Source: Glandiceps talaboti (taxonomy: Eukaryota > Hemichordata > Enteropneusta > Spengelidae). Taken from it: a stretch of 64,000 nt of DNA. Positions 1 through 12,600 of the stretch are shown in pieces. Below the pieces are notes generated by a model, which was not told the DNA's origin, did no database searches, and worked only from the letters and a program-made list of their open reading frames with translations. The stretch lies in contig NC_135550.1 of NCBI RefSeq assembly GCF_964340395.1, positions 27,696,176 through 27,760,175 of the forward strand, read 5' to 3'. Positions within the stretch are counted from its first letter, which is position 1; every line of letters begins with the position of its first letter. A program made the translations under genes and the position numbers.

Positions 1-3000
1 TGCATGATTTGATTGAGGGGTACACCAACATTACTAACTTCGTGCGTGCGTGTAACGTAATGTACGGATCCATCTGACGAATGGGGTATTGGTTAGTTGG
101 TAATTAGTAGAAAACGCACACTCTGTCGATTTTACTCCATCAGTTTTGTTTTGGGTTGATTGAGTTACTTTCACCGAGCATCACATCAAGGCATCACAGC
201 GGTGCAGGTCGAGCGTTCAGAGTACGGAACGCAGACGTAAAAAGTAGACCGGCGCTTACGGCAAAGAAAACCACAACGAAGAAGGCAATTTATATAGAGT
301 TTTTGAAGTAGAAATTACAATTTCCCCCGGCGTTCGTTTCGCGGTAACGGTGAAACGAAAATGCTTTTATGATTAATAATGTTAAATTCAAGAAAGAAAC
401 TGGGCGATGGCATACACTATTACAGTGGGTGACACCGTACCACAGAGGTAAATTTTGATGGACAGTTGAGACGGTGAAATGTAACTTTGTTAATTTAAGT
501 TCGTTATGATACCCTGTGTATGATTCTCAGTCGTGATTGCGGTTACAGATATTGTCAATAAAGTAACGTTTGCGAATTCGTACTCCTTGTGGCAGGGTTA
601 CAAGGTGTTTTCAGTCTCCGAGGGACACTTGAAAAGAGTGGCATTCAATTATAGAATTATTTCAAATCCATAGGCATTTGGGATAGCCGCTAGCCAAGTT
701 TCCACCACCTGAAATCGACAAGCGTGAAATAAAGTGATGAACAACGAAATCCCTTGATCCAGGTCGATTCTTACGCTTCTTTTGGCAGCCCAAAGACAGG
801 TGTGAGGTTTGTTCTTGGACTAATGTAGCGTAGGCTCTCCTACAACTTCAACACTCCCCATAGAAAACCACAAGAATCCATCCCACATCGAGACGTCAGC
901 TGGTATTACAATCGCAATTTATAACCCGCTCGTGTATTTGTCCAATTTCTGTCCGCACGTATAGACCCTTGTCCATTTCACTAACATCACTGAAACCCAC
1001 TACGGAACTACATGTACATGTCTGTTTCATGACAGTTTCTATATCTTAACCTGCCTCAAACTAGATATTTATTCGCATTATTAATTAACTGGAGTTTACA
1101 GGAAGCGGGGAATGACAGGGAAGTTGTCGCTGGAAGCAAGGGCACGACCTGCACGTCAAAATCGGTCAATTTTAAAATGGACTTGTGGTAATGATAGAAA
1201 ACTTCATGAAACTTGTCAGTTTCTCTACCATCTTAATTTATAATCATCGATGGAAAACTAATTATTGTTCATTTGAGCAACTAATTGAAGTTTAATGAGC
1301 AAGAGGGTTTCCCCAGAGTACACGTCTGTCAGGCTATCGACATGACGGGTACACTACACCAATATATTACTGTTTGAAGATCTTTGCAATTAATCTAACC
1401 ACAAAACTGTCTCTGGTACAAGTAGAAAGTTATTTCGGGTTTACCAGTATAAATCTTACTGCATTCCGATGCATATATCTCAGAGAACGGACACACACGA
1501 ACTTTTCGAGAAGTGACGACTGAACAAAGTAATAAATGAGCTCGAGCGTAGCCTGTCTGATGTGGTACCATGCAACGAACTCTCCTGTTTCCTTTTTGGG
1601 TTCTTTTTCTTGTAATTCCAAACGCACATAATCATATTACATTTTAAAGTTTTTGTAATATCCTTTTATTCATATAGGAAACGTTAGAAACTGCAAGTCA
1701 GCCCAAATATAATTTACATTATAAATGTATGGCCATAATACATATTTTACTATTTGATATAAATAAACGTACAATGAACGCTTCTTGTTTCCCCAGTCGA
1801 CGTTTTTATGACCGAAATTTACCAGTCTTATAATTTATTGAGCTTAAAGCTTTATGTCTTCTGGATTGGACATTTTGGTTAAAATTGTCACTTCATGCGA
1901 ATAAAATTCGGCTCGAGTATAACCACAAGCAAGTATAAGTTATTTTATGATGTCCTGTGGTGACATTGGGAAAAAATACTGCCTGGCACAGGTTCACCAA
2001 GGAAGCTTAAATCTTAGCTCCTGTCAAGTGAAATCTACACCCTTCAATTGCATGGTTCTTAAACTTTCTCCATGTCATTGGAATTAGAGATGCGAATAAA
2101 ATGTCAGTTTTGTCAAATTAAATCTAGCTGTGCTATTCGGGGCCGACAGTTGCTGTCAGCGAGTGACATCGGTAGAGGCAGAGATTAAGCACGGCAAATA
2201 CGGTCTATGTATCGGCTGTGATTTATTGAGGCTGGCAGCGAACAAGGACTAGCAGCCAGTGTCGACAATGAAATGAACACTGAAAGTGAACTGATGAGAA
2301 GTGTCTCGGAAGGGCAATGGGATTTCACACTAGAAATTAAGACGAAAGATCGCGATTTTTGTTTTCTGGTGATTTCAGAATGATGTGGAGATATACAAAG
2401 AACGTTGTAAGGCTTATACACAGAATATCCACTGTCACCGTCTTGGAATATTTTACCGGAAAAAATCTACACACCGGTTGGCAATCAACGACAATGAAAA
2501 CTACCTTGAAGCTGATACGTGCATTGAGCGGCTGACAATACAAGAAGCATCGAGTGAAAGCACTAGGCTCCCTTAATCCAATGGTACCTATGGTAAACAG
2601 AACACACTACGGTAACGATAAAATATTGTATTCAACAAATACTCTATTAATCTCTAATAACTTTCATTATTAGAGTGAGTAAATTGTGTAAATTCGGCTG
2701 ATGTAAAGTGTCTTTTAACTCACAGATTTCAATATAAATTTAATAGCACATGCCTATTCTTCAGTTTTATTCTAGCGTTCACAATTGGAGTAATTGTAAT
2801 TATTAGATTACGAGAAACTATTGCAGAAGAAAATTTGGTTGAGTGCCCTAGGGGTCGTCCAGGCATCAAACAATGAACCTGCCTCCATTGAAGTTCCTTT
2901 TAACTACAGAATTAAAGATAATTTCCACAAATTCCCCAGTGCTTGATGGATTGAGGGCATTTGTAAATTAGATTTGTCCTGTGTTGTCCGTAGAAATAAG

Positions 3001-6000
3001 AAATATATATTTGATGAGTGAGAACGGAGGTCCGAGTTGCTCCCAGCTAGGTGATCCGTTGATTCCCATTTCAGTGAAGTCGATTTCACCCTCCGGTAGA
3101 TATTTTATTTCTGATATTAAAAGACAAATGTGTTCCCCCTAATCCAATTTCAATGGAATAAAACGCTACTTGGAAGTTGTTTTCCCATCATCCACGGAAA
3201 ATGGATTATGAAATTATAAACGGTGAAGTGAGTTTACAATAGCAATAACATTTTAATACGCTTTTACTGCAACTTGCAGGTAAAATTCTATTTGGTGGTG
3301 ATAATAGGACTTATGTACGTTTCATGGATTCATTACGGTGTGTATGCTTGGATTTCAATGAGCTGTGCCTTCGTTTCACAGAGCACAATATCGTACAATC
3401 TGTCGTCGTAAGAAGATAAGCGAAACACAGTCAATTAATTTGATTGGCGTTAATACTGGCTTTAGCTTCTCATCCATGACATGTACTTGTCGACTTTCAT
3501 CCACGCTTCGATCCCGTTGCCATGACGCGGGCGATTATCCTCCGTGCGCCAGTGAATGCGGTTGCCATGGCAAGAGATCAGTTGTAATCTCATCAAATCT
3601 AATCACTTCTAATCACTCTAATCAATTGATTGATGTTCGGATGTTCTGTTCCAAGGAAGGTCTAATGCACGAAAATCCTGTTAGTGGCCACAAATTTTCA
3701 GTTTTCCTGTTTGATCGAGCCAGGCTGAGCCGTCCATCCTGTTCAGCAACCTGTGACCACCTGATTGAGATTCTCTGAGAACACGAGACATCACATAGAA
3801 TCTCCTTCACTTTCGCTGGAGTAAAAATTACGACTTCGTGCACTTGGCTACCAAAACGTAAATGATTTACAGTCAGTAAGAAACATATACATACACTGTG
3901 ATATATTTCACTCGTGATGAGAATTACTGATTTGAAATTGAAAACGGCGTTTGCTATTGTTAACAATCCCAACACACATATTTGTGCCTATTCTACCTAT
4001 GGTAACGTGACTGTGAGCAGACACACTTTAACACGACTGGGAAAACGTCTCTGCATGCACGGTAATATTACTCAGTGAAAAAATCAACAGAAAATATGAA
4101 AGTATTACGAAATAACATTTATTTTTCACATGACCACATATCACTTACATTTCGCAAATATCGCACAGAAATCGAAATTCCTAGCGAAATCGTTTGTTCG
4201 CGGTCAGAATTAGATACCTTCTTTCAGGCCATCCCTATTCGATGACAAATCGGATAGATGTTATCTTGTGCACACTTTTGTCGGATGAACTCTGGATTTG
4301 GCAATGATCTAATCTGACAAACGGACATGCAATAAAAATGCGCTTTACACGGCCAATTACATATATAACGGTCAAAGTAGCTAATATTGGAAAGTACAAA
4401 TTGAACCATATTTAACTTCCAATTTCCAAATGGTCGCAAATTTAAGATCGCGAAACCTTCTATTGGCTTTATTTTCGTCTTATATCACATACAAGTCTCA
4501 GGTAGTTTAGTCATGGGGTTATTAACCTTGACAATGAATGCATTGCCAATAACGAACAAACAGATAAAGTGGTATTTCATGAAGCTAGGTGTTAGAGACG
4601 GCAAACCATGCATAGCGTAAAGCCATTTACACAGTTTACAACAGACTAACGGTAGATATAACAATACCGGCCAAATCAAAACAAATGCCTTGATATTAAT
4701 CTGAATAAATATCACTAAAATATAAACAAGCTAACGATGTATATTTCCACTTATTTATAAATGTATATATTTCTACATCAGACACCCGGGATTCAGCATT
4801 CAACACTGACTATCGCAGATACAATAGCTGCAGAGTATTAGAAGACATTTTTAGTTTGCTCTATCTTGTATCAAGGACAGACGAACAAATTGATGAACAA
4901 ATAGTTACAATCACTTTGTCAAGTTGCTGGCTATCTTTAATCAAAAAGTAAACTTTTGTGGTTTTTGCAGAATCTCCAGAATAAGGACGGAGAATCGGCA
5001 AAGTACATTTGAGGATAACAACTGTGCTTGATAACGACTGCTGTCGGGACTTTTCGATTTCTACGTTATCAATGCAATAATTTCTGATTCAAATTTCATA
5101 AACGTAACTTGCCTAATACTACTATACACAAAGGCATGATTTTATGGAATATAAACATAGAAAACATAAATAAAAACAGAAAACATGCATTTAAAACTAA
5201 GTCGTCGCGGCAATTTGTGTCATTTTCATCAAACTCAGTTTACTAAACGGAACTTGTGAATCTGCTCACCTAAAAATCTTTCCTTTAACTCCTTATCTTT
5301 ATGAAATTACACTGTCTTATTCCTAAGTCTACACAAACATGAAATCCATTAAAAAAATTGAGGAAAAACTATCTGTTCGGAAGAAATTGGTGAAAAACTT
5401 AAACGAAACGTTTGACTACCCGTCATCCTTTTTGTAATAAATTAGTTCAACATGACACTTGCTTTTATTTCATTAAAGGTGTGAACAACATGGGCAGGAA
5501 CACTTTTTAGTTTTTAATCTGTTTTAAAACAAGTTTTCACACACAAGAAATGTTAGATTTTATTCCAGATAATGTCATAATTCAATAGTATACAGTGATT
5601 AGGCAAGGTGTCCATATACTTTCCACTCATGAATGCGTCCATTCCATCATGTACACTTTCTAAGATTTTGATCTATGCTTGATTTGTATTCACTGTATGA
5701 CTCTAAGATTATCTAAGATTTCAACAAAGTCACAAAAATAATATCTTAAATAGCAGTGCTATCTACTGGTAATGCCTTGATGGCGTACAGGTGGTGTAAG
5801 TTATGAAATGGACATGATTATGTGAGTCTGAAGGGCATTCAACTCTTCCACAACAAAAAATGAAAAAAATAACCAATAGTAGCTCATAATTTAGCACAAT
5901 TATAATTAGATTAAGGTTTATTATTCTGTATTCTGACATTATTGTAACAACTTACTCTATCATAACTTTGACACTACCATAACTTTGGCTTCGTATCTGA

Positions 6001-6346
6001 CATTTTAAATTTTATTTACTTGATACAATTCAACTGTGGACTGGTTTATTTTCTGCCATGGGAGTACAACTGATCAACACACACAATAATACCAATGATA
6101 GATTTTTCTCTCATCCATAAAATCTCCATGGAGTTCCCATACTTCCCCTGTCTACTGATGTATGAATTTAAAACACCTTTTTTGATTGTGTACAGGTAAA
6201 ATTAGTCTGCAATTGAAACTAATGTTGACTATAATGCCCGGCATAATGTACAGAGATTTTCTGAACCAAGGTCATTTCAATATTAACTGTATCTTTTTTT
6301 TTTTTTGCTATTTCCAAATTTACACCAGAAGGATATCAGAAACATT
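1..6346. other. Left intergenic flank, CpG-rich, no coding exon recognised
   Basis: No exon matching a known family was found on either strand; open frames are short. CpG is frequent (about 25 in 61-480 by eye, against about 4 in 36001-36420), and repeats are nearly absent. High-complexity islands lie near 200-360, 2100-2580 and 3400-3850. If the inferred synteny holds, this is the space between the 3' ends of a MEIS gene and CDIN1. A MEIS 3' UTR cannot be excluded. Confidence 0.6.
3516..3634. promoter_or_regulatory. Candidate enhancer: RFX X-box plus TAATC cluster
   Basis: GTTGCCATGGCAAG (3561-3574) is an almost perfect palindromic RFX X-box, and a half-site GTTGCCATG lies at 3516. Four TAATCT/TAATCA sites (3585, 3600, 3610, 3619) fit K50 homeodomains such as Otx/Gsc/Pitx; the last three are about one helical turn apart. 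TGATTGAT (3627-3634) is the PBX-HOX composite. Binding is inferred. Confidence 0.4.
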
Positions 6347-6352
6347 TTTATT
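6347..6352 (-). terminator. Candidate CDIN1 polyadenylation signal
   Basis: AATAAA on the minus strand (TTTATT on plus), 112 nt past the CDIN1 stop codon. It is the first canonical hexamer downstream. Cleavage would fall near 6330. Other TTTATT hexamers occur further left, so longer 3' UTRs are possible. Confidence 0.45.
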
Positions 6353-6463
6353 TTTTAAGTGGCTGATACTGTAATTATATAAAATTCACACAACTTCATG
6401 TCTTCCATGATTACTAAAGAAGACATATGATAATGGACGTATAACTTGTAATGTTTTCCCCCG

Positions 6464-6602
6464 TTATGTATTTTGACTAAGAGTATCATGTAAAGTTACT
6501 ATATCATCTGGAAAATCATCTTTAAGTAGAATTCCTCTATTTCTGTGCACATCAAGTTCATCAATGTAACCAAACCAATATATCACCATACCGGGACCAA
6601 AT
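6464..6602 (-). CDS. CDIN1: CDIN1 coding exon 11 (terminal, stop TAA)
   Basis: Encodes [19 protein letters not shown].., then [18 protein letters not shown] and an 8-residue tail before TAA. It matches human RFGPGLVIYWYGFIQELD and RGILLKACFPTNIVTL. The acceptor follows a long T tract (ttttttttcag). Confidence 0.95.
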
Positions 6603-9600
6603 CTGAAAAAAAAAGAAGAAGAAGAAAATTTCAGTTGTGTATAAATTCTTCTCTACATAACGAAATCATGTGAAAAATCAATTCACTTATAACCCATTCT
6701 GCTAAAATTATCCAAAACATTTACAGTAAGAAAAGAGTGAATTTAATATCTGTGCTGCACGCATCAAATGATTACAACACGGAGGTTTCATTTTCACAAA
6801 GAAAAAAACATCTAATCCAGTGTTACATATTTAATATCGGGTTATTTTCATATGAAAGTGCTAAATAGGAATACATTAGGGACGAAATGAAAACACAACA
6901 CATCACGGCTTTCTAACATAACCAAATTTATTAGCTTTAAATCAAATTATTGAGACTGGAAATTTGCAGTGATTCCAGAAAGTGTGTGAATAAGGTGTGA
7001 TTAAACAACCAAGACCTTGGATTGGTGTCTATATCTAAATTCATCGGTCAATATGTGAATTTGTTCTTTCCGATGAAAACACAGGTCGAATTCCAAGGTC
7101 ATTTTTGATCAAATGAAGAAAATTGTGCAAATGTAGGTTTTTCGAGATGAATCATTTTCTACTTAGATAGGCTTATTTTACCATGAATTATCTTTCCTCC
7201 ACCTAAGAAACTACAAACAACTGATAATTCAAGATGGAGGCACACACATTTTTTTTCTTTTTACAATTTTTTCCTTACTGTGTTTTCAGAAAGAAGTGAC
7301 ATGAAATGAAATATGAATAAGGTCAATATGGAAAGGAAAGAATAAAATATACCTACATAATTCTAATAATATCATAGTCAAATTTTATTAAGTTTTGAGC
7401 ACAAAACAAGAAGAATACAAAATAGTATGCATAGTATCAACTACAGATATCCAACTAGTTTGATAGGACTTAGTTATAGTAGTAAGTTTGACGCTTTGTC
7501 AGACGTACTCGTAACAATCCTAACAAAATTTGTACACCATAACATTTAATATCAGCAGAAGTCAAAATTTTGACTAGAATCTTTCAAATCTTAACAGTAC
7601 ACAAATTTCTAATTTTCATCGATGGAAAAAAAAATTCACTTCAACTATTTGTGACAGTGAAGGAGTTGGAAATAAAAAGTGGGAGGTACAGGGGAGGGGC
7701 TTCGAAGTTGATTAAAGTTACAGCCTATTTCCTCCTCCTCCTCCTAACAACAAGGTATACAATAATAGGGATATCTAGGAGAGTGGTGCACACTGCCACC
7801 AAAACACTTTTTTTTCACTCCAATGATAAATGGTGGTAGTATGTACACAGGCAAACAAATCTCCAAACAAAAGAAGGTAAAAACAAACATGGGATCTAGT
7901 AACATGATTTATAACATGTGGTTTTGCTACAGGATCATAGAAATCGAATCCATAGATAAAAAGTAGGGATGCCCTAATGGAGGATATGTAGCGATAAAAC
8001 GTACAGAGGCCATCTGCTCAGTGGTGCCTACCTTGGCCTCTCCCCAATTTACCAATGTTTTTAAAACTGCAAACAAATGCATTTACACACGTGTACCCAC
8101 TTAAGCTTGTTTAAACTGATAAATCATGTGAAGGATACTGCCACTACAATCATTAATCATAATCTAGCCATGCCTAGAAAATTGGATTACAATACAGATT
8201 TTAGAACTTTCCCAAATCCCCAGCGCCATATGTAGCCCAGTGGTAGTAACAGTCTAGGAAAGCACACTAACAGATTATGTAGTTTCATGTATGACTGGAA
8301 AAAATAAAACTAGGTTGTGTTGAAGTCTGTATTTTTTTTGTTTTCTATGATTATTTTAGAGGTGTGGCATAGTTTGGTATTGAAGTTTTTCAGGATGAGT
8401 ATAAATACTCTTAAATGGTACTCACTTCGTTGACAGAGTCAGGTCTACTTTGTTTTTGTTGGCTTTGCTCTTGTAGTATTTCAAAACAGACAATGTTTTA
8501 CTGTAATTGCACACATTTAGGCACTTTTCATGATTTTCAGTAGTGGTTTCATTTGATAGATCAAACTTTTGGGATGTAATGACAGATTTTTACTTGAGTG
8601 GATTCCAAGACGAAAAGGGATATCATAATGACACATATTTCAATGAAATATTAGAATTTTTTTTTTTGGTTAGAAAAGTGGCTTTTTAGTTATATTTAGG
8701 AAAGTAAAAATGTCTCATTAGATCCTTATCATCATCATTAATTCTGCTATCACAATACACTTCAGTGACGATCAAACCATACACACACAAATGCACACAC
8801 ATACTTTTTATGGTAATAAATTTTGTATGGTACGTCAGAGAGAGGGCACCAAAGGCCACCATACTTCAATTTTCAAACAAAGGCTTGCAGAAGTGCTTTT
8901 TTGTGCTGTTTACACCATTTATTTGTACATTAATATTTCAGCTTTGGTGTGTGCCACAAAACGACACAGAGTTTAACCTTACAGACCTATGTGACAAGTC
9001 AAATAAATTGAGAAATACTGGTCATTAATAATATATAAATGCCAGTAAAGCTGATGGAAGTGGAATGCCACATTTCTGATAAAAGGCAGAAAAAAATTAC
9101 TCCCAACAGAAAATTGATCAAACATGTTTGTGAAACTTGTTCCAGCTATCAGACACATGTCTAGGCATGATACAATTCATGGCACTTTTTCAGTTTTGAC
9201 TTGAGAAAATGAGAAGAAATTAAGAAAAGAAGATAAATCAGTGATAGGTTTCTTTAGGTACTGTGATGTAAAACAATATAATTTCTTCTTTCAGACAGTG
9301 TTTTATTTGTTGGCTAACTCACATTTTTCACTTTAAATTTGACAAATTTCTTACCACTGGGACATCTATTCTGAAAAAGTTGAAACTATCTATTTGATTA
9401 ATAATAAACGAGTAATCAGATTTCTGATTATACGTATACAGTACCTATAACCACTCTGTTCACTCAGACACTTTCATCTTTTTCTGAATGGTTGCATTAA
9501 GCAATGCTAAAGAAATTTCTAGAATCTTAAAGAGAACAATTTAAGAGTTCGACAGTAAGATTACAAATTCAAGATTTGCTTTGTAAGAAATCAGACTTCC

Positions 9601-12600
9601 TGCTTAATTTGAAAGACTGTAGAACAATTTGTGTTGTCAGGTGTTGTGTACAGCATAGGTTTGCAGGTCAACGTAAGAAATTGACACGGGGTGAAAGGTA
9701 CACGATGAGTAATACATTATATGATTTTAGATGTCATTTTTACTGTAAATCAGTGGTAGAGAACAGTTCTGCAAAACTGTCTTATCAGATGAATACATGA
9801 TAAATGGGCAGGATTAGAGAGTAAGAAATGCTCTGACATACATTCTCAATGCAACTCCATTAACTGATTTCTGAAAATGAAATGTACACTTATGGACATG
9901 AATAACAAATGTGGAAATCTACGACAAATGGGTGAACAAAAAGCATGGGGCAAAATTGACAATTTTGAATCAGCAAAGCACTATGGCTGCGGGCCAAAAA
10001 ACGAACCTTATGGTTTACATCTACAATATTGAATGATGAAAAACATGAGTACTAAATTGAAAAGAGATATTTTGAAATTGTGTAATGTCTTTTAGTCTAC
10101 AAAAAATTGAAACTTATGGTTTGCATCTGTGATACTGCAGTGTCAAAAAAAAAGTAAGTACAAATTGAATAGACAAATTTTGAAATTGCACAATGATTTT
10201 AAGTCTACTAAAATTCGAAATCTCTATGTCACATCTGAAATGTGTAAGGTTAAAAAGAAATAGAAAAAAAAAAGATTGGGGATGCATTTTTATGAAAAGA
10301 AAAAGCAGGCAATCAAAGAGGACATGTTTGATTGGTAACCCACGTCGTCGGGGAATGAAAAATGGAAGTTGTGGTTTACATCTGCAAACATGATGAATTG
10401 AGGCCCTGAAAACATTCCCAAGGTGCATGCTCTACAATCAAAACAAACACGGGAAGTACTTAGACTGAGCAAATTTGACCACCTATAGAAAAGAAAGAGA
10501 TTCTGTTGAAAGTTAGTGTTTGAGATCAAATTTTGTCCTTGGATGATAAGAGTATTTAGTAGTTACTGTGTTTCTTGTTTGTAGCAATATGTGATGCAAA
10601 ATATTCTAAAGTAAGTGTTTCTTGTTTGTAACACTATGTGCTGCAAATTATCTAGTAACATTGTTCATTGTTTGTAACACTATGTGCTGCAAATTATGTA
10701 GCAACATTGTTCAATGTTTGTAGCAAACTGTGCCACAAATTATGTAGTAACATTGTTCAATGTTTGTAACACTATGTGTCTTTAGCATATTTTGTTCTAG
10801 AACTGTGTAGTGAAAAAATTATGTGCTTCTTGTTTATAAATTTGTGCTACAAATTTGAGTAAAATAAGAGTTCTTTTTTTGTAGTAAGCCATCGCAACAC
10901 TATAATAACAGTTTGCCATGTTTGTAGTAAGCCATCGCAACTCTATAATAACAGTTTGCCATGTTTGTAGTAAGCCATCACAACACTGTAGTAACAGTTT
11001 GCCATGTTTGTAGTAAGCCATCGCAACACTGTAGTAACAGTTTGCCATGTTTGTAGTAAGCCATCACAACACTATAATAACAGTTTGCCATGTTTGTAGT
11101 AAGCCATCGCAACACTGTAATATCAGTTTGCCATGTTTGTAGTAAGCCATCGCAACACTATAACAGTTTGCCATGTTTGTAGTGATATACACTGTTGATG
11201 TGACTAAATAGAACAAGGTTTAATTTACTGTGTATTCCTGAAATAAAGATCGTTTTATTTGTAGCAATATACTAGTACACTGTAAAATTGTCTAGCAACA
11301 GTGTCTAATTTGTACAGATATTTGTTGCCATAATTGTCTAAAATACAGAGAAAAATTTAAGAATATCCAGTCATCACTAAATATCCTTTCTTATATGCAC
11401 TGAGGGAAATCAGTAACTATGGTAACAGATTAGCTACAAATGAAACTGATTATTAGGCTTCTTTTGGTGCTTAGATCATTGATTTCTAAAGTTTCTACAA
11501 TGGCAAAGTTTGTGAATTCACTTTTCATTTATCATACCAAAATTGACATCATTATTTTCAATTCCCCATGAAAATGAACATTTCACTCTAAACTTGACTA
11601 TCTCATACACGTCAACCTGTGGTGGAATGAAGAGGGAAAGTGTATTCACCCTAATGACTGACAGTAAATATATAAAATCAGTACCGTTTTATTCATAAGA
11701 AAACTCCTATGTTTAGCTTCCTATTTGTAATGAAATCAATCAAATCATATTTACTATTATCTGCTGCTCAGTTTTCTCTTATTTAAATGTTTTATGGGGA
11801 AATAATTTGCATCTTTAAATATTTTTTGTTTAATATCTGTAAAGATTGTAAAAATCTTAATTCTGGTTCAGGTATACGTATAGTGTTGGTGAATGTTAGT
11901 CTCTCTGAGAAACAAACCACACTGTATTTGTACCAATCATTATTATCAGGACAGTCCCTAGTACAGGTAACCACATTACAGTCCCTAGTACAGGTAACCA
12001 CAGGACAGTCCCTAGTACAGGTAACCACATTACAGTCCCTAGTACAGGTAACCACAGGACAGTCCCTAGTACAGGTAACCACATTACAGTCCCTAGTACA
12101 GGTAACCACAGGACAGTCCCTAGTACAGGTAACCACAGGACAGTCCCTAGTACAGGTAACCACAGGACAGTCCCTAGTACAGGTAACCACAGGACAGTCC
12201 CTAATACAGGTAACCACAGGACAGTCCCTAGTACAGGTAACCAGAGGACAGTCCCTAGTACAGGTAACCACAGGACAGTCCCTAGTACAGGTAACCACAG
12301 GACAGTTCCTAGTACAAGTAACCACAGGATAGTCCCTAGTACAGGTAACCACAGGACAGTTCCTAGTACTGGTAACCACAGGACAGTCCCTAGTACAGGT
12401 AACCACAGGACAGTCCCTAGTACAGGTAACCACAGGACAGTTCCTAGTACAGGTAACCACAGGACAGTCCCTAGTACAGGTAACCACATTACAGTCCCTA
12501 GTACAGGTAACCACAGGACAGTCCCTAGTACAGGTAACCACATTACAATCCCTAGTACAGGTAACCAGAGGACAGTCCCTAGTACAGGTAACCACAGGAC

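Noticed and set aside
3365-3778. 137-codon plus-strand ORF in the left flank
   Set aside because: Ser/Cys-rich with no recognisable family and no good splice context. It overlaps the motif cluster, which reads better as regulatory DNA.
1-6463. MEIS homeodomain or C-terminal exon expected from synteny
   Set aside because: Searched for the TALE homeodomain helix-3 signature and Meis C-terminal patterns in the frames given. None seen, so the gene is predicted outside the window rather than annotated.
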